A DNA stretch of 64,000 nucleotides from Stenocarpella maydis. Lineage: Eukaryota > Ascomycota > Sordariomycetes > Diaporthales > Diaporthaceae. The notes under the pieces are model-generated. The model was not told where the DNA came from. It did no database searches and was given only the letters and a program-made list of their open reading frames with translations. This document shows positions 24,487 through 34,997 of the stretch, piece by piece. A program made the position numbers and the translations under genes. The stretch spans positions 252,807-316,806 of the forward strand of contig NQMI01000008.1 in the NCBI GenBank assembly GCA_002270565.1, read 5' to 3'. The stretch's first letter is position 1, and each line of letters starts with the position of its first letter.

Positions 24487-25301
24487 TTAGAATGGCTTGG
24501 CGACCTTGCGGCTCTCACTCAGCCCCGTCTCCGGGTCCTTGTACTCCTTCCACGAGACGGGGTACATGGCATTTCCGGCCTCACTAACGGCCATGATCAC
24601 GCCGAGCTCGTTGCTCGCCGTGGACAGGTAGTAGTTTGCCTGGTCACCCAGGGATATCTGCAAACGCATCTCGTTAGCATATAACCCCCCCCCCCCAAAC
24701 ACACACACAGACACAGACACATATGAGCAGCGCAACCCCAGACCAGCCGAAGCAAAAAAAGACAAGACTCACCACCGACGCGCGCACGATGTCGCCGGGC
24801 CTGAAGCTCTCGTAGACCTTGACGCGGTCCTTCTCGGTGGCGCGCACGTCCTGCACACGGATGACGCCCTGCCACTCGGCGCCGAGGACGGTCTCGCCAC
24901 AGACGAGGATGGCGACGACTGCCTGGCGCGGGGTGATGCGTGTCACGCGGCACAGCACCGTGTTTCCCACCTGCGGGAGGACCTCTCGCTGCTTCTTGGG
25001 CCCTGGCGAGACCGGCCCTCCTGCGCCCCGTGACACTGATATCGTGGGCAGCTCTGATTGTGCGCCTGGCCCTGGCCCTCCTGCCGCCCGCGACGGGAGG
25101 TTCTGGGTGATCCTCGTGATGCGTTTTGACGGGCCCTGGGCTGTGGAAGAGGAGGCGGAGGCGGTGGTGGGGTGGGAGATGTCGACGGTGCCGAGCAGGG
25201 AGCTGTAGAGGCTCGACTCGTAGAGGTGCACGCCGGGGCCGGGCTTGTACTTTGAGGCCGGGCCAAGGAGCTGGCCCGGGATGGCGAGGGTGGTTGTGGC
25301 C

Positions 25302-25303
<2 letters not shown>
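24487..25303 (-). CDS. csl4: Exosome complex cap subunit CSL4 (EXOSC1)
   Basis: S1-domain cap protein of the RNA exosome, acting in nuclear and cytoplasmic 3'-5' RNA decay and processing. Exons: 25303..24773 and 24657..24487 (233 aa); the intron is phase 0 with GTGAGT and contains a C11 run. The N-terminal domain starts MATTTLAIPGQLLGP and includes GPGVHLYESSLYSSLLGTV. A Ser/Pro-rich linker follows. The S1 domain begins QVGNTVLCRVTRITPRQAVV and spans VKVYESFRPGDIVRASV|ISLGD across the splice. The C-terminal element reads SEAGNAMYPVSWKEYKDP, ending RKVAKPF, diagnostic for Csl4. An (AC)n tract directly precedes the ATG. It is divergent from ERG2, 437 bp away. Identity is secure. Confidence 0.93.

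Positions 25304-25336
<33 letters not shown>
25304..25336. repeat. (GT)n microsatellite abutting the csl4 start codon
   Basis: About 16 GT units on the plus strand, read as (AC)n on the csl4 strand, ending immediately before its ATG. It therefore sits in the csl4 5' leader, or in its promoter if the leader is very short. Confidence 0.9.
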
Positions 25337-25338
<2 letters not shown>

Positions 25339-25740
25339 CTCGTGGTTGACGTGGGGTCGTCGAGGTCGTCGTGCGTTGTCAGATTCGATGCGGCGGTTGA
25401 TCTGCACAAAGTTTATTAGCGGCACGTTCCTGCGGTCCACACCCCTCCCGCCCTGCTGCAAGGACCCCTGGACCCCTGTGCTGAGAGAGCAGGGAGAGCT
25501 GTGAAAGTCTCTTCCCAGGGGCCCCTGCTCCGGGCCCCGTCAAACATGCGCCGCCATCCAATTGATCAGTCGGCAGGGACATGATTCGATCCGGGACCGG
25601 GCCATCCGGTGGGATCGCCTATTTTTTCTCAGGCAGACCTCACCAGCCCACATGGCATTGTCCCATATAATAGCGTCTATCTACACGCTCTTTTCTAGCC
25701 CTGCCGTACTCGTGCGAGAACCCAACACGGGGAACAAGCC
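25304..25740. promoter_or_regulatory. Divergent csl4/ERG2 promoter region
   Basis: 437 bp separating the two start codons. A TATAAT at 25666-25671 lies 75 bp before the ERG2 ATG and is a possible ERG2 core element. The (GT)n tract lies at the csl4 side. Confidence 0.5.
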
Positions 25741-26487
25741 ATGGCTCGACTCCTCTTCCTCCTCGCCGCCCTCGTCGGCCTGCTGAGCCCCGTCGTCTAC
25801 CTGCTCGAGCAGCGCCTCGAGTCCTTCTACATCTTCGACACGGACCACCTCCACGACCTCTCCAGGCGCGCCATCGCCGCCCACGGCAACGACACCCGCA
25901 GCGTGGTCTCGTACATTGTCGGCGAGCTGCACGGCACCCAGGCCCTCGCCAACCACGTCAACCTGGACGAGGAGTGGATCTTCAACAACGCCGGCGGCGC
26001 CATGGGCGCCATGTACATCATCCACGCCAGTCAGTAGCCGTCTTCCCTACCGTGCCCCTTCCTGTTGTCCTACCTGCTCAGCCCAAGACTGACAAGGCGT
26101 GAAACCCACCCCGAAAAAGGCATCACCGAGTACCTAATCATCTTCGGCACCCCGGTCGGCACAGAGGGCCACACGGGCCGCCACACAGCCGACGACTACT
26201 TCCACATCCTCTTCGGCACCCAGCTCGCCTACACCCCCGGCTCCTACGAGCCCGAGGTCTACCCCCAGGGCAGCGTCCACCACCTGCGCAGGGGCACCGT
26301 CAAGCAGTACAAGATGCCCGACGACGGCTGCTTCGCCCTCGAGTACGCACGCGGCTGGATCCCGCCCATGCTCTTCTTCGGCTTTGCCGACGGGCTCAGC
26401 AGCACCCTCGACTTCCCCACCCTGTGGCGCACCACCTGGGTCACGGGGAAGCAGATGATTGGGAACCTTGCCCTGGGAAAGATCTGA
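25741..26487 (+). CDS. erg2: C-8 sterol isomerase ERG2 (sigma-1 receptor family)
   Basis: Converts fecosterol to episterol in ergosterol synthesis in the ER membrane; it is the fungal homologue of the mammalian sigma-1 receptor. Exons: 25741..26029 and 26120..26487 (218 aa). One N-terminal membrane helix ([19 protein letters not shown]) is followed by the conserved lumenal/cytosolic beta-barrel region: [36 protein letters not shown], then [22 protein letters not shown] across the intron, [17 protein letters not shown], and [20 protein letters not shown] near the C-terminus. The intron uses a GTCAGT donor and AAG acceptor with a ctgac branch site; frame and motif continuity support this choice. 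Length fits filamentous-fungal ERG2. Confidence 0.95.
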
Positions 26488-26628
26488 GCGCGCCGTACGC
26501 CGTCGTATCTCGCGCCCGGGCTGCGACAGCCTGCCCCGTCGAGGCTATTGGTAGGCCCCCACATGGAAGGGAGCTTACCTGTGAGCCTTGGGTGTGCCCG
26601 GCTTGCCGTTGGGGACTGCACTGAGCTC

Positions 26629-26629
26629 T

Positions 26630-26660
<31 letters not shown>

Positions 26661-26668
26661 CAGAGAGC
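26629..26668. repeat. (GT)n/(GA)n compound microsatellite
   Basis: TGTGTGTGTG passes into GAGAGA repeats with one CA interruption, in the ERG2 3' flank. Confidence 0.85.
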
Positions 26669-27033
26669 GTGTGAGTGGGGATTATATATAGACGTTGCGA
26701 GTATGGGAAGCTTGCTGCCGACCACTTTTGTTTGTGAGCACGCATACCGCGTCATATGTGTGTACTGCAACCTTCATGTACATACATACATACAACCTAT
26801 ATTATCTAATACCAAAGATTCACAATCACCTGCGCCCAGGAAGGTATTTACAATGCATGGATTCAATGAAGTCCAACATTCCATATTTCTGATCGTTTTT
26901 GGACTGTGGACAGGTGGCTGAACCTGTAGTCACTCCATCCAACGAAAAGATAGGCAACCCCCGAAGTGCTATACGCGAACCAGACACGAAGTGGAGGCTA
27001 CCTTATCATAAGTGTGACAACTACACGCACGAA

Positions 27034-27052
27034 GGGGGGGNGGGGGGGGGGG
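27034..27052. other. G homopolymer with an undetermined base (N at 27041)
   Basis: Seven or more G, one N, then about eleven G. The N almost certainly marks a length- or base-call ambiguity in assembling the homopolymer rather than a gap of known size. Confidence 0.9.
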
Positions 27053-28347
27053 AGACGCTGCGGGAAGACACCCGAGACAAAAAAGGATAAAAAAAGATAA
27101 GGTACATATATACGTTCACAGTGCAGAAGCAAATAACCTCGGCGCATTATACAATCCAACCCCCCCCCCCAAAGGTACCTAGGCTGGCAGGCGAGGTAGG
27201 CAGGACCAGAAGAGATGAAACCGCAAAAGCAAAAAGGAAAAGACTCAGAATCGGCAGAAATGGCATGTCCTTGACGGCGCCAACTCCCGCTCTCCCCAGC
27301 TTGCCTGCCTCCGACCCGGGGTATGTACTTGACTCCTGCATGATAACCTCATGCTCTATTGCGCGCACCCTTCCCCCGACTACAGTGTAATAAATCCTCC
27401 TGTCCTTGGCTCTTCTTTGACCCGAGTGGGCCGCCTGATAAATCCCTCCTGAGACCGCCTTAGCTTGAGGTGCGGATTCCCTCCTGTCGTGGGCTATGCC
27501 TTCTTGGTAACAGCCGTGGCCAGGCGTGCGTTCTATGTACACTAGCACCGGGCAATCATCGTGACGGGGAGCCCTGCTCTTCGTATTCCCGCAGGTCGCA
27601 GCAGCAGCCCGATCGGGAAGGTCGAGACTGGCTTGCTGCCCCTGAGGAAGCGAGAACAACATCTGCTGGCCAGCCCCCCTCGCGGCACACATCTTTCAAT
27701 GGATACACCGGGCTTTCTTGCACGGGTTCTGTATTAACTCGCTGACCATGACCAGAGCCCGTGTGCTAACAACACTACCTAGGTACTAAACGGCCCCAGG
27801 TCGTAAGCGCTCCTCCATACGTCCTGTACTGTACCGCTGGTTCCCCCATCATCTTCAAAATACCATCCGAGAATGACACCTTGCCCGACAGACCGATCCT
27901 TCACAGTCACCCCCCCCCCACCTTTTCTTTTTCTTTTGGCCGTCCTCATCTTTGAAATCCCAGTCTCCTCCTTGTTGCCCAGTAACTTGTTGACTTTCCA
28001 CCTCAGTTTGCAATCCCCCCGTTATTTTGAAATGCTCCAGTTAAAATAAGACACATGTGCAACGCAGTTTTGCGGTCTTTGTGAAAACGCCGTCCGTGAT
28101 GGTATTTGAAGTGACGATGCCAAGAAGTCTGCGCCAGTGTTTGTGTGTGTGGCGGCGGCAGGGTGTCGTCGTCGCCGTCAATAGATGCGCCCCTTGGAAC
28201 TCCGTGAAATGCGTCCAGCTTTTGGCCTGCCCTTGACGAATGGCCTCGTGTATGACAGCCTTGGCCGAGTTCGTCCTACATCGCAGTGCCTTCGCGCAGG
28301 AGCCTAGCTTCTTGACCTCCCGTACACGTTCGGTGTCGGCCAGGCTT

Positions 28348-29757
28348 CTAGGCGAGCCACTCCTGGTCGCCTCTCGCAGGCCTCTTCATCTCCAGAACCT
28401 CATCCTCAGACTCACTATCCTCCCCGCCCCCGGGCTGCCCCCTGCCGGGCGATCCGACGGTCTCGTACTCGTCCTCGGTCTGGTCTTCTTCGCCTCCCTC
28501 AAGGTCCTCCTCCATCCACCTGAGTCCGTTGGCATGCTCCTCCAGAGGGAATATCTCACGCGCGTATTCTTCTAGGCCCCGAGGGCCTTCCCACAGCTGG
28601 AGGGAGTCGTGTAGGCATGTCGCCTCGAGCGCACTGTCGCCGAAATATGGGGGCTGCTTTGCGGGGTCATCACCGCCTAGGCCAAACAGTTTCTCAAGGG
28701 CCTCGAGTTGTATCCTGTATCCTTCGGGGATCTTCACATGCACGACAATCTCGCCCCTTACGTATCTGACCGGTCGGCCCACGCCCTTCTCGAACTGCTC
28801 GCATGCCTCACGCGGGGACAGCAGCTCGTACGCCAGGGCTATACGCTTGTCGCCCCACTTTTCCACACCGTCCTTGAAAATCTGTAGGATGGCCGGACCG
28901 ACATCATGCTCTGCGTCCAGCCAGGGGAGCTTGGCGTCGGGGTGGAAGGGTGCCTGCCACACGAAGGAGCCGTCCGGCTGCATCTCCATGCAAAAGAGGG
29001 GATACGGAAGGCTGGTGAAGTTATTGTTGTAGATTCCGGTGTAGACGAAGGTGGCCGGCAGTCCGATCTCCTTCACGTACTCCTCCACTTTCTGCTTGGG
29101 GGCCCAGAGCGGTAAGCTCGGCCAGTCCCCGTTGTAGGTATGGTGGTCAGGCATCGAGGAATAGACATAGTGTTGGATGCCGGCCCTCTTGGCCGCGTCC
29201 GCCAGAGCCTCGCCAATCCTGATCTCGTCCCCGTAGAATGTCGTGTTGATGAAGGCGAGCTGTGCCCCTCGGAAAAGCTCCGAGATCAGCTGGTGATTTA
29301 CCCCTATCCCGTACATGGGTCCACTCTGGGTCACGTCTGCCTTCTCCGAAGACAAGCCTTGCCTCGTGTATAGCTCACCCACGAGCAGGGTGACGTGAGG
29401 ATTTTGGCGGATCTCGGTGGCGATGACGCCTTCGAGATTCCTCATCTGTGCCCTCACGTGGTATCCCACGGCCGTGACATATCTGATGAGAGAAGAGGCC
29501 TGCCGGCCCCCAGCGTTGATGATGGCAATGGTCTTGTTAGGAGACGGCATGGAGCGCTTGGCAGGACGGAAAGTGAGGGAGTTGTTCCGTGAATTCAGGA
29601 AGGAGCCAGCCTCCGAGTAGGATGACCTCGAGTGCTTGTGCCTCCGCTCCTCAACCGGCTTCGTCCTGATAGGGATGCTCTGTGTCGGGGCGTGCTGGGC
29701 AGGCCGACTAGGCAATTCTGCGTGAGGCATCTCAGATTTTGCTGAGCAAATGGCCAT
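28348..29757 (-). CDS. nmr1: Nitrogen metabolite repression regulator NMR1/NmrA
   Basis: Negative regulator that binds the GATA factor AreA/NIT2 and restrains nitrogen-catabolic genes when ammonium or glutamine is present. It has a Rossmann fold of the atypical short-chain dehydrogenase type that binds NAD(P) but lacks catalysis. Intronless; 469 aa from the ATG at 29757 (ATGs at 29730 or before MPSPNKT are alternatives; upstream of 29757 only a GTG is in frame). Motifs: KTIAIINAGGRQASSLIRY with the dinucleotide loop, LAFINTTFYGDE, then QHYVYSSMPDH, TFVYTGIYNNNFTSLPYPLF, LPWLDAEHDVGPAILQIFKD, and EEYAREIFPLEEHANGLRWM. The C-terminal tail is acidic. Lies at the left of a 5.2 kb upstream region with several GATAAG sites. 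Confidence 0.93.
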   Translation of the reverse strand: MAICSAKSEMPHAELPSRPAQHAPTQSIPIRTKPVEERRHKHSRSSYSEAGSFLNSRNNSLTFRPAKRSMPSPNKTIAIINAGGRQASSLIRYVTAVGYHVRAQMRNLEGVIATEIRQNPHVTLLVGELYTRQGLSSEKADVTQSGPMYGIGVNHQLISELFRGAQLAFINTTFYGDEIRIGEALADAAKRAGIQHYVYSSMPDHHTYNGDWPSLPLWAPKQKVEEYVKEIGLPATFVYTGIYNNNFTSLPYPLFCMEMQPDGSFVWQAPFHPDAKLPWLDAEHDVGPAILQIFKDGVEKWGDKRIALAYELLSPREACEQFEKGVGRPVRYVRGEIVVHVKIPEGYRIQLEALEKLFGLGGDDPAKQPPYFGDSALEATCLHDSLQLWEGPRGLEEYAREIFPLEEHANGLRWMEEDLEGGEEDQTEDEYETVGSPGRGQPGGGEDSESEDEVLEMKRPARGDQEWLA

Positions 29758-30114
29758 TCCTGGAAGAAGCCGCCCCGAGGTTCTCGGCCCCACAACGCTG
29801 CTCAGTCCGTCGTCCACCGTGAGCCAGAGGCGCCCCCAGCAAAGCTGGAACTGGTTGTCTCTGGTGGTCGCGATGATGTTGGCAGCAGGTAATGGACAGG
29901 GCCGCGGTGATTTCTCGAGTGCCCTGAGAGCTGCCTGCCGGGCTGCGGTGGGTGGATGTTGTCGGCTGTGGATGGCGGAGTCACGTCACAAGAGATGTGA
30001 TTAGGCGGCCAGGAGACATGCGCGGTGCGGGCAGTAGGGGATTTATGTGTCGTCAAGACGTCCCGAGGTCTCCAGGACGTGCTTGGGAGGGGGACTGACG
30101 GGGCACAGGAGGGA

Positions 30115-30120
30115 GATAAG
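30115..30120 (+). promoter_or_regulatory. GATAAG, candidate AreA/NIT2 GATA site
   Basis: Consensus HGATAR core about 360 bp upstream of the nmr1 start. Further copies upstream are at 30476-30481, 31124-31129 and, in the other orientation, 32038-32043 and 33459-33464. Binding is inferred from the consensus only. Confidence 0.4.
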
Positions 30121-30475
30121 GTTTCCCCGTCTTGGTCTGCAAGTGCGAGGCGGGAAGTGACCCCCTACCTGCTTCCCGCTGTCACCCACACCCTGCAGAG
30201 TTACTCGAGGGTTCGTGCGAGTGGCTTGTCAGGCTCTCCTGCAAGCAGGCTGCAGGACAACTCTGCTTTTAGGCACGTTAGTGGAATTGCGATGGCTGAA
30301 TGAGGGGCAGGATACGTGTACTGAAGGGCGAGGGACCGTCTTGCGACTGGGCAGTCGTAACACGGCACTAACAGATGCGTAATAACAATGACTGACAATC
30401 AGGCCAGAAGAGAAAAACTCTGCCCTTCGTGCAACGTAGTCTCGCGGTGACTTCGAGGTGACAGGCGCATACCGA

Positions 30476-30481
30476 GATAAG
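30476..30481 (+). promoter_or_regulatory. GATAAG, candidate GATA-factor site
   Basis: Second GATAAG upstream of nmr1, about 720 bp before its ATG, same orientation as the first. Confidence 0.35.
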
Positions 30482-31123
30482 GCTCGCAGTATGACATGCA
30501 CCCCGAACCCCAAGACTCTTGTTGGGTATGGGAGGACGGTGGGAAGGGGGACCAAGGGACGGCGGTTACGGACTCACATATCAGACAAGACGTGGGTTTC
30601 TTCGGTTATGAGTGCGACTGATTGGACCAAGGGCTCGTGCAGCCTGGGAGATGTGCCGGCTTGGGGGGCGAGGCGGGTGGGATGTCAAGAATATCAAGCT
30701 GCGACCCTGGCGCAGTACATGTGGGGGAGGTGCACAGGGCAAGAGGCGCCGAATTATGCCTGAGCGAGAGCAATGAGCTGCTGAGAAGGCCTGCCTGGCA
30801 TATCTCGGGAGCAAGGCGGCTTTTGAAAATGCCCAATTGGGAATTGCCAGGAGGCGTGGTTGGTTGGTGGGCAGCCTCAAGTATAGTCAGCGTGCTGGAG
30901 AGGGAGGGGTAGACTGATGAGCCGGGGAGCAGTCGGCGGCCCCAGGATCGATCGTCTCCTGACAACCCACTGCAGGTACTGGGGACCACCGAGCCCAATT
31001 CCCCAACGGCACAAGGAGCTGGTCACAGGTCGCGTGCAGGAAGGCAAAGCCGGGTTGTCGCACGATTTGGTTGCGTCCAGATGAGACTGAGGTCCAGCCT
31101 AGACTCGGCTTGGGAGCCGACAA

Positions 31124-31129
31124 GATAAG
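31124..31129 (+). promoter_or_regulatory. GATAAG, candidate GATA-factor site
   Basis: Third GATAAG upstream of nmr1, about 1.37 kb before its ATG. Confidence 0.3.
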
Positions 31130-31527
31130 AGGCGAGACAGCTGTTGGCTACGAGGACCTTGCTGGCGGAATAAGGGCCGTCAGTTACGTGAGAGAGAGCC
31201 CGGACCGGACCCTGAAGGTGCTGAGCCTGTGCGCGAGGGGGGCAGGGCAGCAAAGAGGACTGGCGGTGAAAGGCGCGTGAGCGTGGACGGCTGGTTGCCC
31301 CTTTGGTTTTGTATAACTATGTTTCCCGGTGTTTCTCGGTATCTCGGTGACGGACGCAGGAGGGGGCAGACAAGGACCAAGAAGGGCAGAAAGGAAAAGT
31401 CTGCCCGGCGGTGATCAGTCACGACGATAATTCCCCAACGGTGGCCGGGACTGGACCAGACCAGGCTGGTGGGCTGGCTCGTGTGGGTTGGCTGGCACCT
31501 TCAGGCCGTGGAGCCGCGGCAGAGGGT

Positions 31528-31570
31528 GGTGCGGTGCGGTGCGGTGCGGTGCGGTGCGATGCGGTGCGGT
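31528..31570. repeat. (GGTGC)n pentanucleotide repeat
   Basis: About eight tandem GGTGC units with one GATGC variant, in the nmr1 upstream region. Confidence 0.9.
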
Positions 31571-31815
31571 CTGATTCTTGGGCCGAGTTTCCAATGTGGA
31601 GGACGAGCAGAACCAAGCCAAGTGGATATCGGGGGGTTGTTACTTCCTCTTAGTCGAGGGGGGGACACGGGATGTGCATGTGCATGTACTATGTGATGTG
31701 GGTGTGAAATAATACAGTATCTACCTTAAGCAGGTACTCTGTAGGGCAGTGGAGTGTTCAGGTAGATACTTGGGCCTCGGGCCTCTGGTAGTAGTGGTGG
31801 AAGAGTAATAGTAGT

Positions 31816-31818
31816 TGG

Positions 31819-31886
<68 letters not shown>

Positions 31887-31888
31887 GA
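31816..31888. repeat. (GTT)n microsatellite
   Basis: About 24 GTT triplets. Apparent poly-Val, poly-Leu, poly-Gln or poly-Asn ORFs are frame readings of the repeat and are not supported as genes. Confidence 0.95.
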
Positions 31889-34800
31889 TGTCCGTCCGTC
31901 TCCTGCCCTGCGTGGCTGTTCTCTGCGTGGTTCCGTCCGGTTCTACTCGACAAGCAGCTCCGCCGGCCAACGCAATCAATTATATGAGGTGCCCGGAGGA
32001 TAAACGGAGGGTGGTGGGCAGGAATGGGAAACCGTTCCTTATCTGCCCGTCTGTGCATGTGCCAGACCGGTTTCCGCGTGGTCTACAATCGGTAGCAGTA
32101 CAAAATGGATGGACCAGACACAGGCACAGCAGACCATATCCTACAACGTGCTTGGTCTGTCCCTGATGTGTGGACCGTATCAAAGCCGGACCAGCCCAAG
32201 CCAGCCATAGTTGGTGGGTGGTGGTTGATCAGCCGGGACTAATGATGATAATAACAGTCACGAACAATAACGGCGGTACTGTGTACCCAAAAGTGGTGCC
32301 GCGGTGGGGGAGGCTGAGGGTGTACCGAGTACGCCATATCGGCCAGCCTAGCCTTCCACAAAGGTCCGCCGTCACATCGAGGATGGGACACGAGGATGGG
32401 CGGGCGAGGACGGCGAGATGGATGGAGGAGCAGGGCTCTGTCGACTCGACAGCGAGGTCGGGCCTTGGATGGGCGAGCCCGAGGGGGGAGATTAGGTAAA
32501 AGATTCCTTACTGTTGGCCAGGACAGGACAGGCCCTGTTGGCATTTGCAAACCGAACCGACCTAGCGACCAAAGATAAAACTCTGATTTTTCTTCTCCTG
32601 CTCCTGCCCCGAGCAAGAAATCCCCGACGGTGCGAAACGGGAGAGTTGGTGACACACACAGCCACCTCGGTCAGGGAAGCAGCCAGCTTGGTATCTATTA
32701 GACACCCAAGTACCTGCTAAGCAGGCAGTAGGGATGGCGATAGCTCCGAGGCGCCTTGCTGTCTCTCCGATGGGCCTTTTCTTCCCTGCCAGCCAGCCTG
32801 ACCGTAAGCACGCGCTGCACGCCACATAGGTAGTGGTGGTATGCTGGTTTTATTCAGAGCCGTGTATCATAAATAAGGCAGGCCAGGGAACCAACACCAC
32901 GAGCGTGTCGCTGCCGCTGCCGCTGCCGCGGCCGCGGCCGCGCCTGCGGCTCAAATGACCAAGGGAGGTGCGATCAATCCTTGTGCCTACGTAGCCATGT
33001 AACTTTGTATCTTTTTGTATCTCTGCCGCTGTAATCAGGAGAGGTCGACATGCCCACACATGTACATACATACATCCATCCCTACCCATAGTGTGTGTAG
33101 GTGCGTTCGTCTGGTGTACTCCGTGCTTTGGTAAGAATGTGGGGCTGGGTCATTGATGCACCATCCATTTGCTAACAACATTAGGTTGTGTTGTATAATA
33201 TTACCTCATGTATTTAACCCCCCCCCTCCCACTTCTCTTCTGGAATTGCTGCAGCTTGCGATGGAGACTGATGGAGACCTTCATGTTTCCCATTCCCAGT
33301 CCTGCAGCTGAGCCAGTCCATGCCCCTCCCATCTCACAATTCCAGAGGGTCATCAGCCTTGCCCCGAGTCAGCAGGCCGGTCCGAGACGAGCAAGGCTGA
33401 TAGCCAAGCAACCCCGCCGCTGCCCAGCTTCTTCTCTCTCTCTCTCTCTGCTTTTTTTCTTATCAGCACCGCGCACCTCGCAACTGACCACTCCCGACCC
33501 GGTCCGGCCAGGGGCAGCGAGTGCGAAGGGAAAAGCGGGCTTGACGCATTCCGTTTCGGGCCCATTCCTGTCGGAGCACTTGGTCCTAGACGGTGTCACA
33601 ATCAATTGCGCTTTGATTGCCCGCCAATATGCTGACGCACCATCGGTTGCATGCTCATTGCCATTGCGCGTGCCTGATGACGACTGATTGGTTGCATTCG
33701 CACGTCTCGTCTAGATGATCAATCATGTTGGACACCATCACAGCCCGTCATCCAAGATTTCTCGGGGGCCCGCGCTGCTCCGATGATGCGAGTCTACATA
33801 CGCATATCGGACCGCTCACATCCACGAGCAGGCGGTCAGTGTTCCGAGCATCAGACTAGTCAGCCACTTCTCCAATGGGCATTGCCGCCACGGCGTGCTA
33901 GGTCGAGCCTATCTTGGTGATATCGACCATGGCCGTCTTCTCACCTCATGGCCCTTCGCTATCCCACCACGCCTGCGGCCGGCTTGTGCTGGGCTGGTTG
34001 GCAACTTGGTGCTGCCAGAACCGACGCTGCTGCGCGAGAACCGCCCTTCTTTGCCCCGCAGCGCCACCCGCTGGATGTGCCTCGCCTCGCCTCCTCCTCA
34101 CAGGCCCCTGAAGCACTGCTTTCCGTTACGTACAAGTCGCCTCAGCTCAACGCTGCTCAGCTCAGCTGTCATTCCCCAGTAGGCCTGGGCTGTTGACGGC
34201 CGTCATGAGACAGGCGATGGCGCGCGCCTTCTATGCTGCCCCTTCGTGCTGATGCGGCCTAGCCCCTGCTGATGTCAAACCCATCTCCGCGGAGGTCTTT
34301 GTCTATGCCCTTCATCCCTCTGGCCGCCGTTGGGCCGCCGTCCCCTTCGTCATTAGCTTCCGCACTGGACCATAGTGGTCTTGGTGTTTGACCATCAGAT
34401 GATAATGGCGTTGCAGCACCAAAAATCTAGCCGCCCGGCATCCTCCGCACTCCCTCCCGCTGCGGGTGCAGCTGCTCGATTGTGCCGGCCCCATGGGGAA
34501 ACCAACGTCCCCAGCGAACAAGCTTCTTCCCCAGTCCCGAGAGGGCCGTTCCAATCATTGGCCTGTTCACCTTTAGAGATAACCCGCTACGACATGTGCC
34601 GTACCATGTCCTACCACCACCGCGGGCAAAGTCGCTACTTGCAGGTGGACGCATCCAGCGGGCCGCTCAACCGGACCTGGCTGCTCCGAGGACGGCTACG
34701 ACGTGCTCATGTGAGCATCGTCTCGATCCTACAAGATGACGGCCCTTTACCAAGTGCCCCCTCCCCTCGCCCCCGCCAGGCCCATGACTGAGCCACCGAG

Positions 34801-34997
34801 GTTCACGACGCGACCCTGTGGAGATGATACCTGTGTTGAAAAGGGGGGGGGTGGCTTCCGGCTCGTACCGGACCCAGCCTACAGCAATACTCACGCGCTC
34901 GCGGGGCCGGCTCAAACTGTTACAGGCATGGCCCCTCTCTTGCTCCTGGGCAATAACCCTCCGCTGTTGATTACCACGACCGTGTCATCGCTCCACG

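Larger units (their letters stand above)
26488..28347. other. Intergenic between convergent ERG2 and nmr1
   Basis: About 1.86 kb with a GT/GA microsatellite (26629-26668), a G-tract interrupted by one undetermined base (27034-27052), a C10 run (27161-27170), a C9 run (27910-27918) and the palindromes GTACCTAGG (27175-27183) and TACCTAGGTA (27776-27785). ORFs are short. The right end is the nmr1 3' untranslated region. Confidence 0.5.
29758..34997. other. Long upstream region of nmr1, 5.2 kb without a recognisable gene
   Basis: Runs from the nmr1 start to the 3' end of the Zn2Cys6 gene. It contains five GATAAG sites (both orientations), a GGTGC repeat (31528-31570), a GTT repeat (31816-31888), a CT tract (33430-33449), C runs (33219-33225) and a G8 run near 34843. 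Many overlapping short ORFs are present but none has motifs or a credible exon structure. It may contain long 5' leader exons of nmr1 or noncoding RNA, which sequence alone cannot show. Confidence 0.5.

Noticed and set aside
29758..29817. N-terminal extension of NMR1
   Set aside because: It depends on a GTG start; the first in-frame ATG is at 29757.
31726..32166. ORFs with poly-Gln, poly-Asn, poly-Leu or poly-Val
   Set aside because: Readings of the GTT repeat; flanks lack protein-like features.
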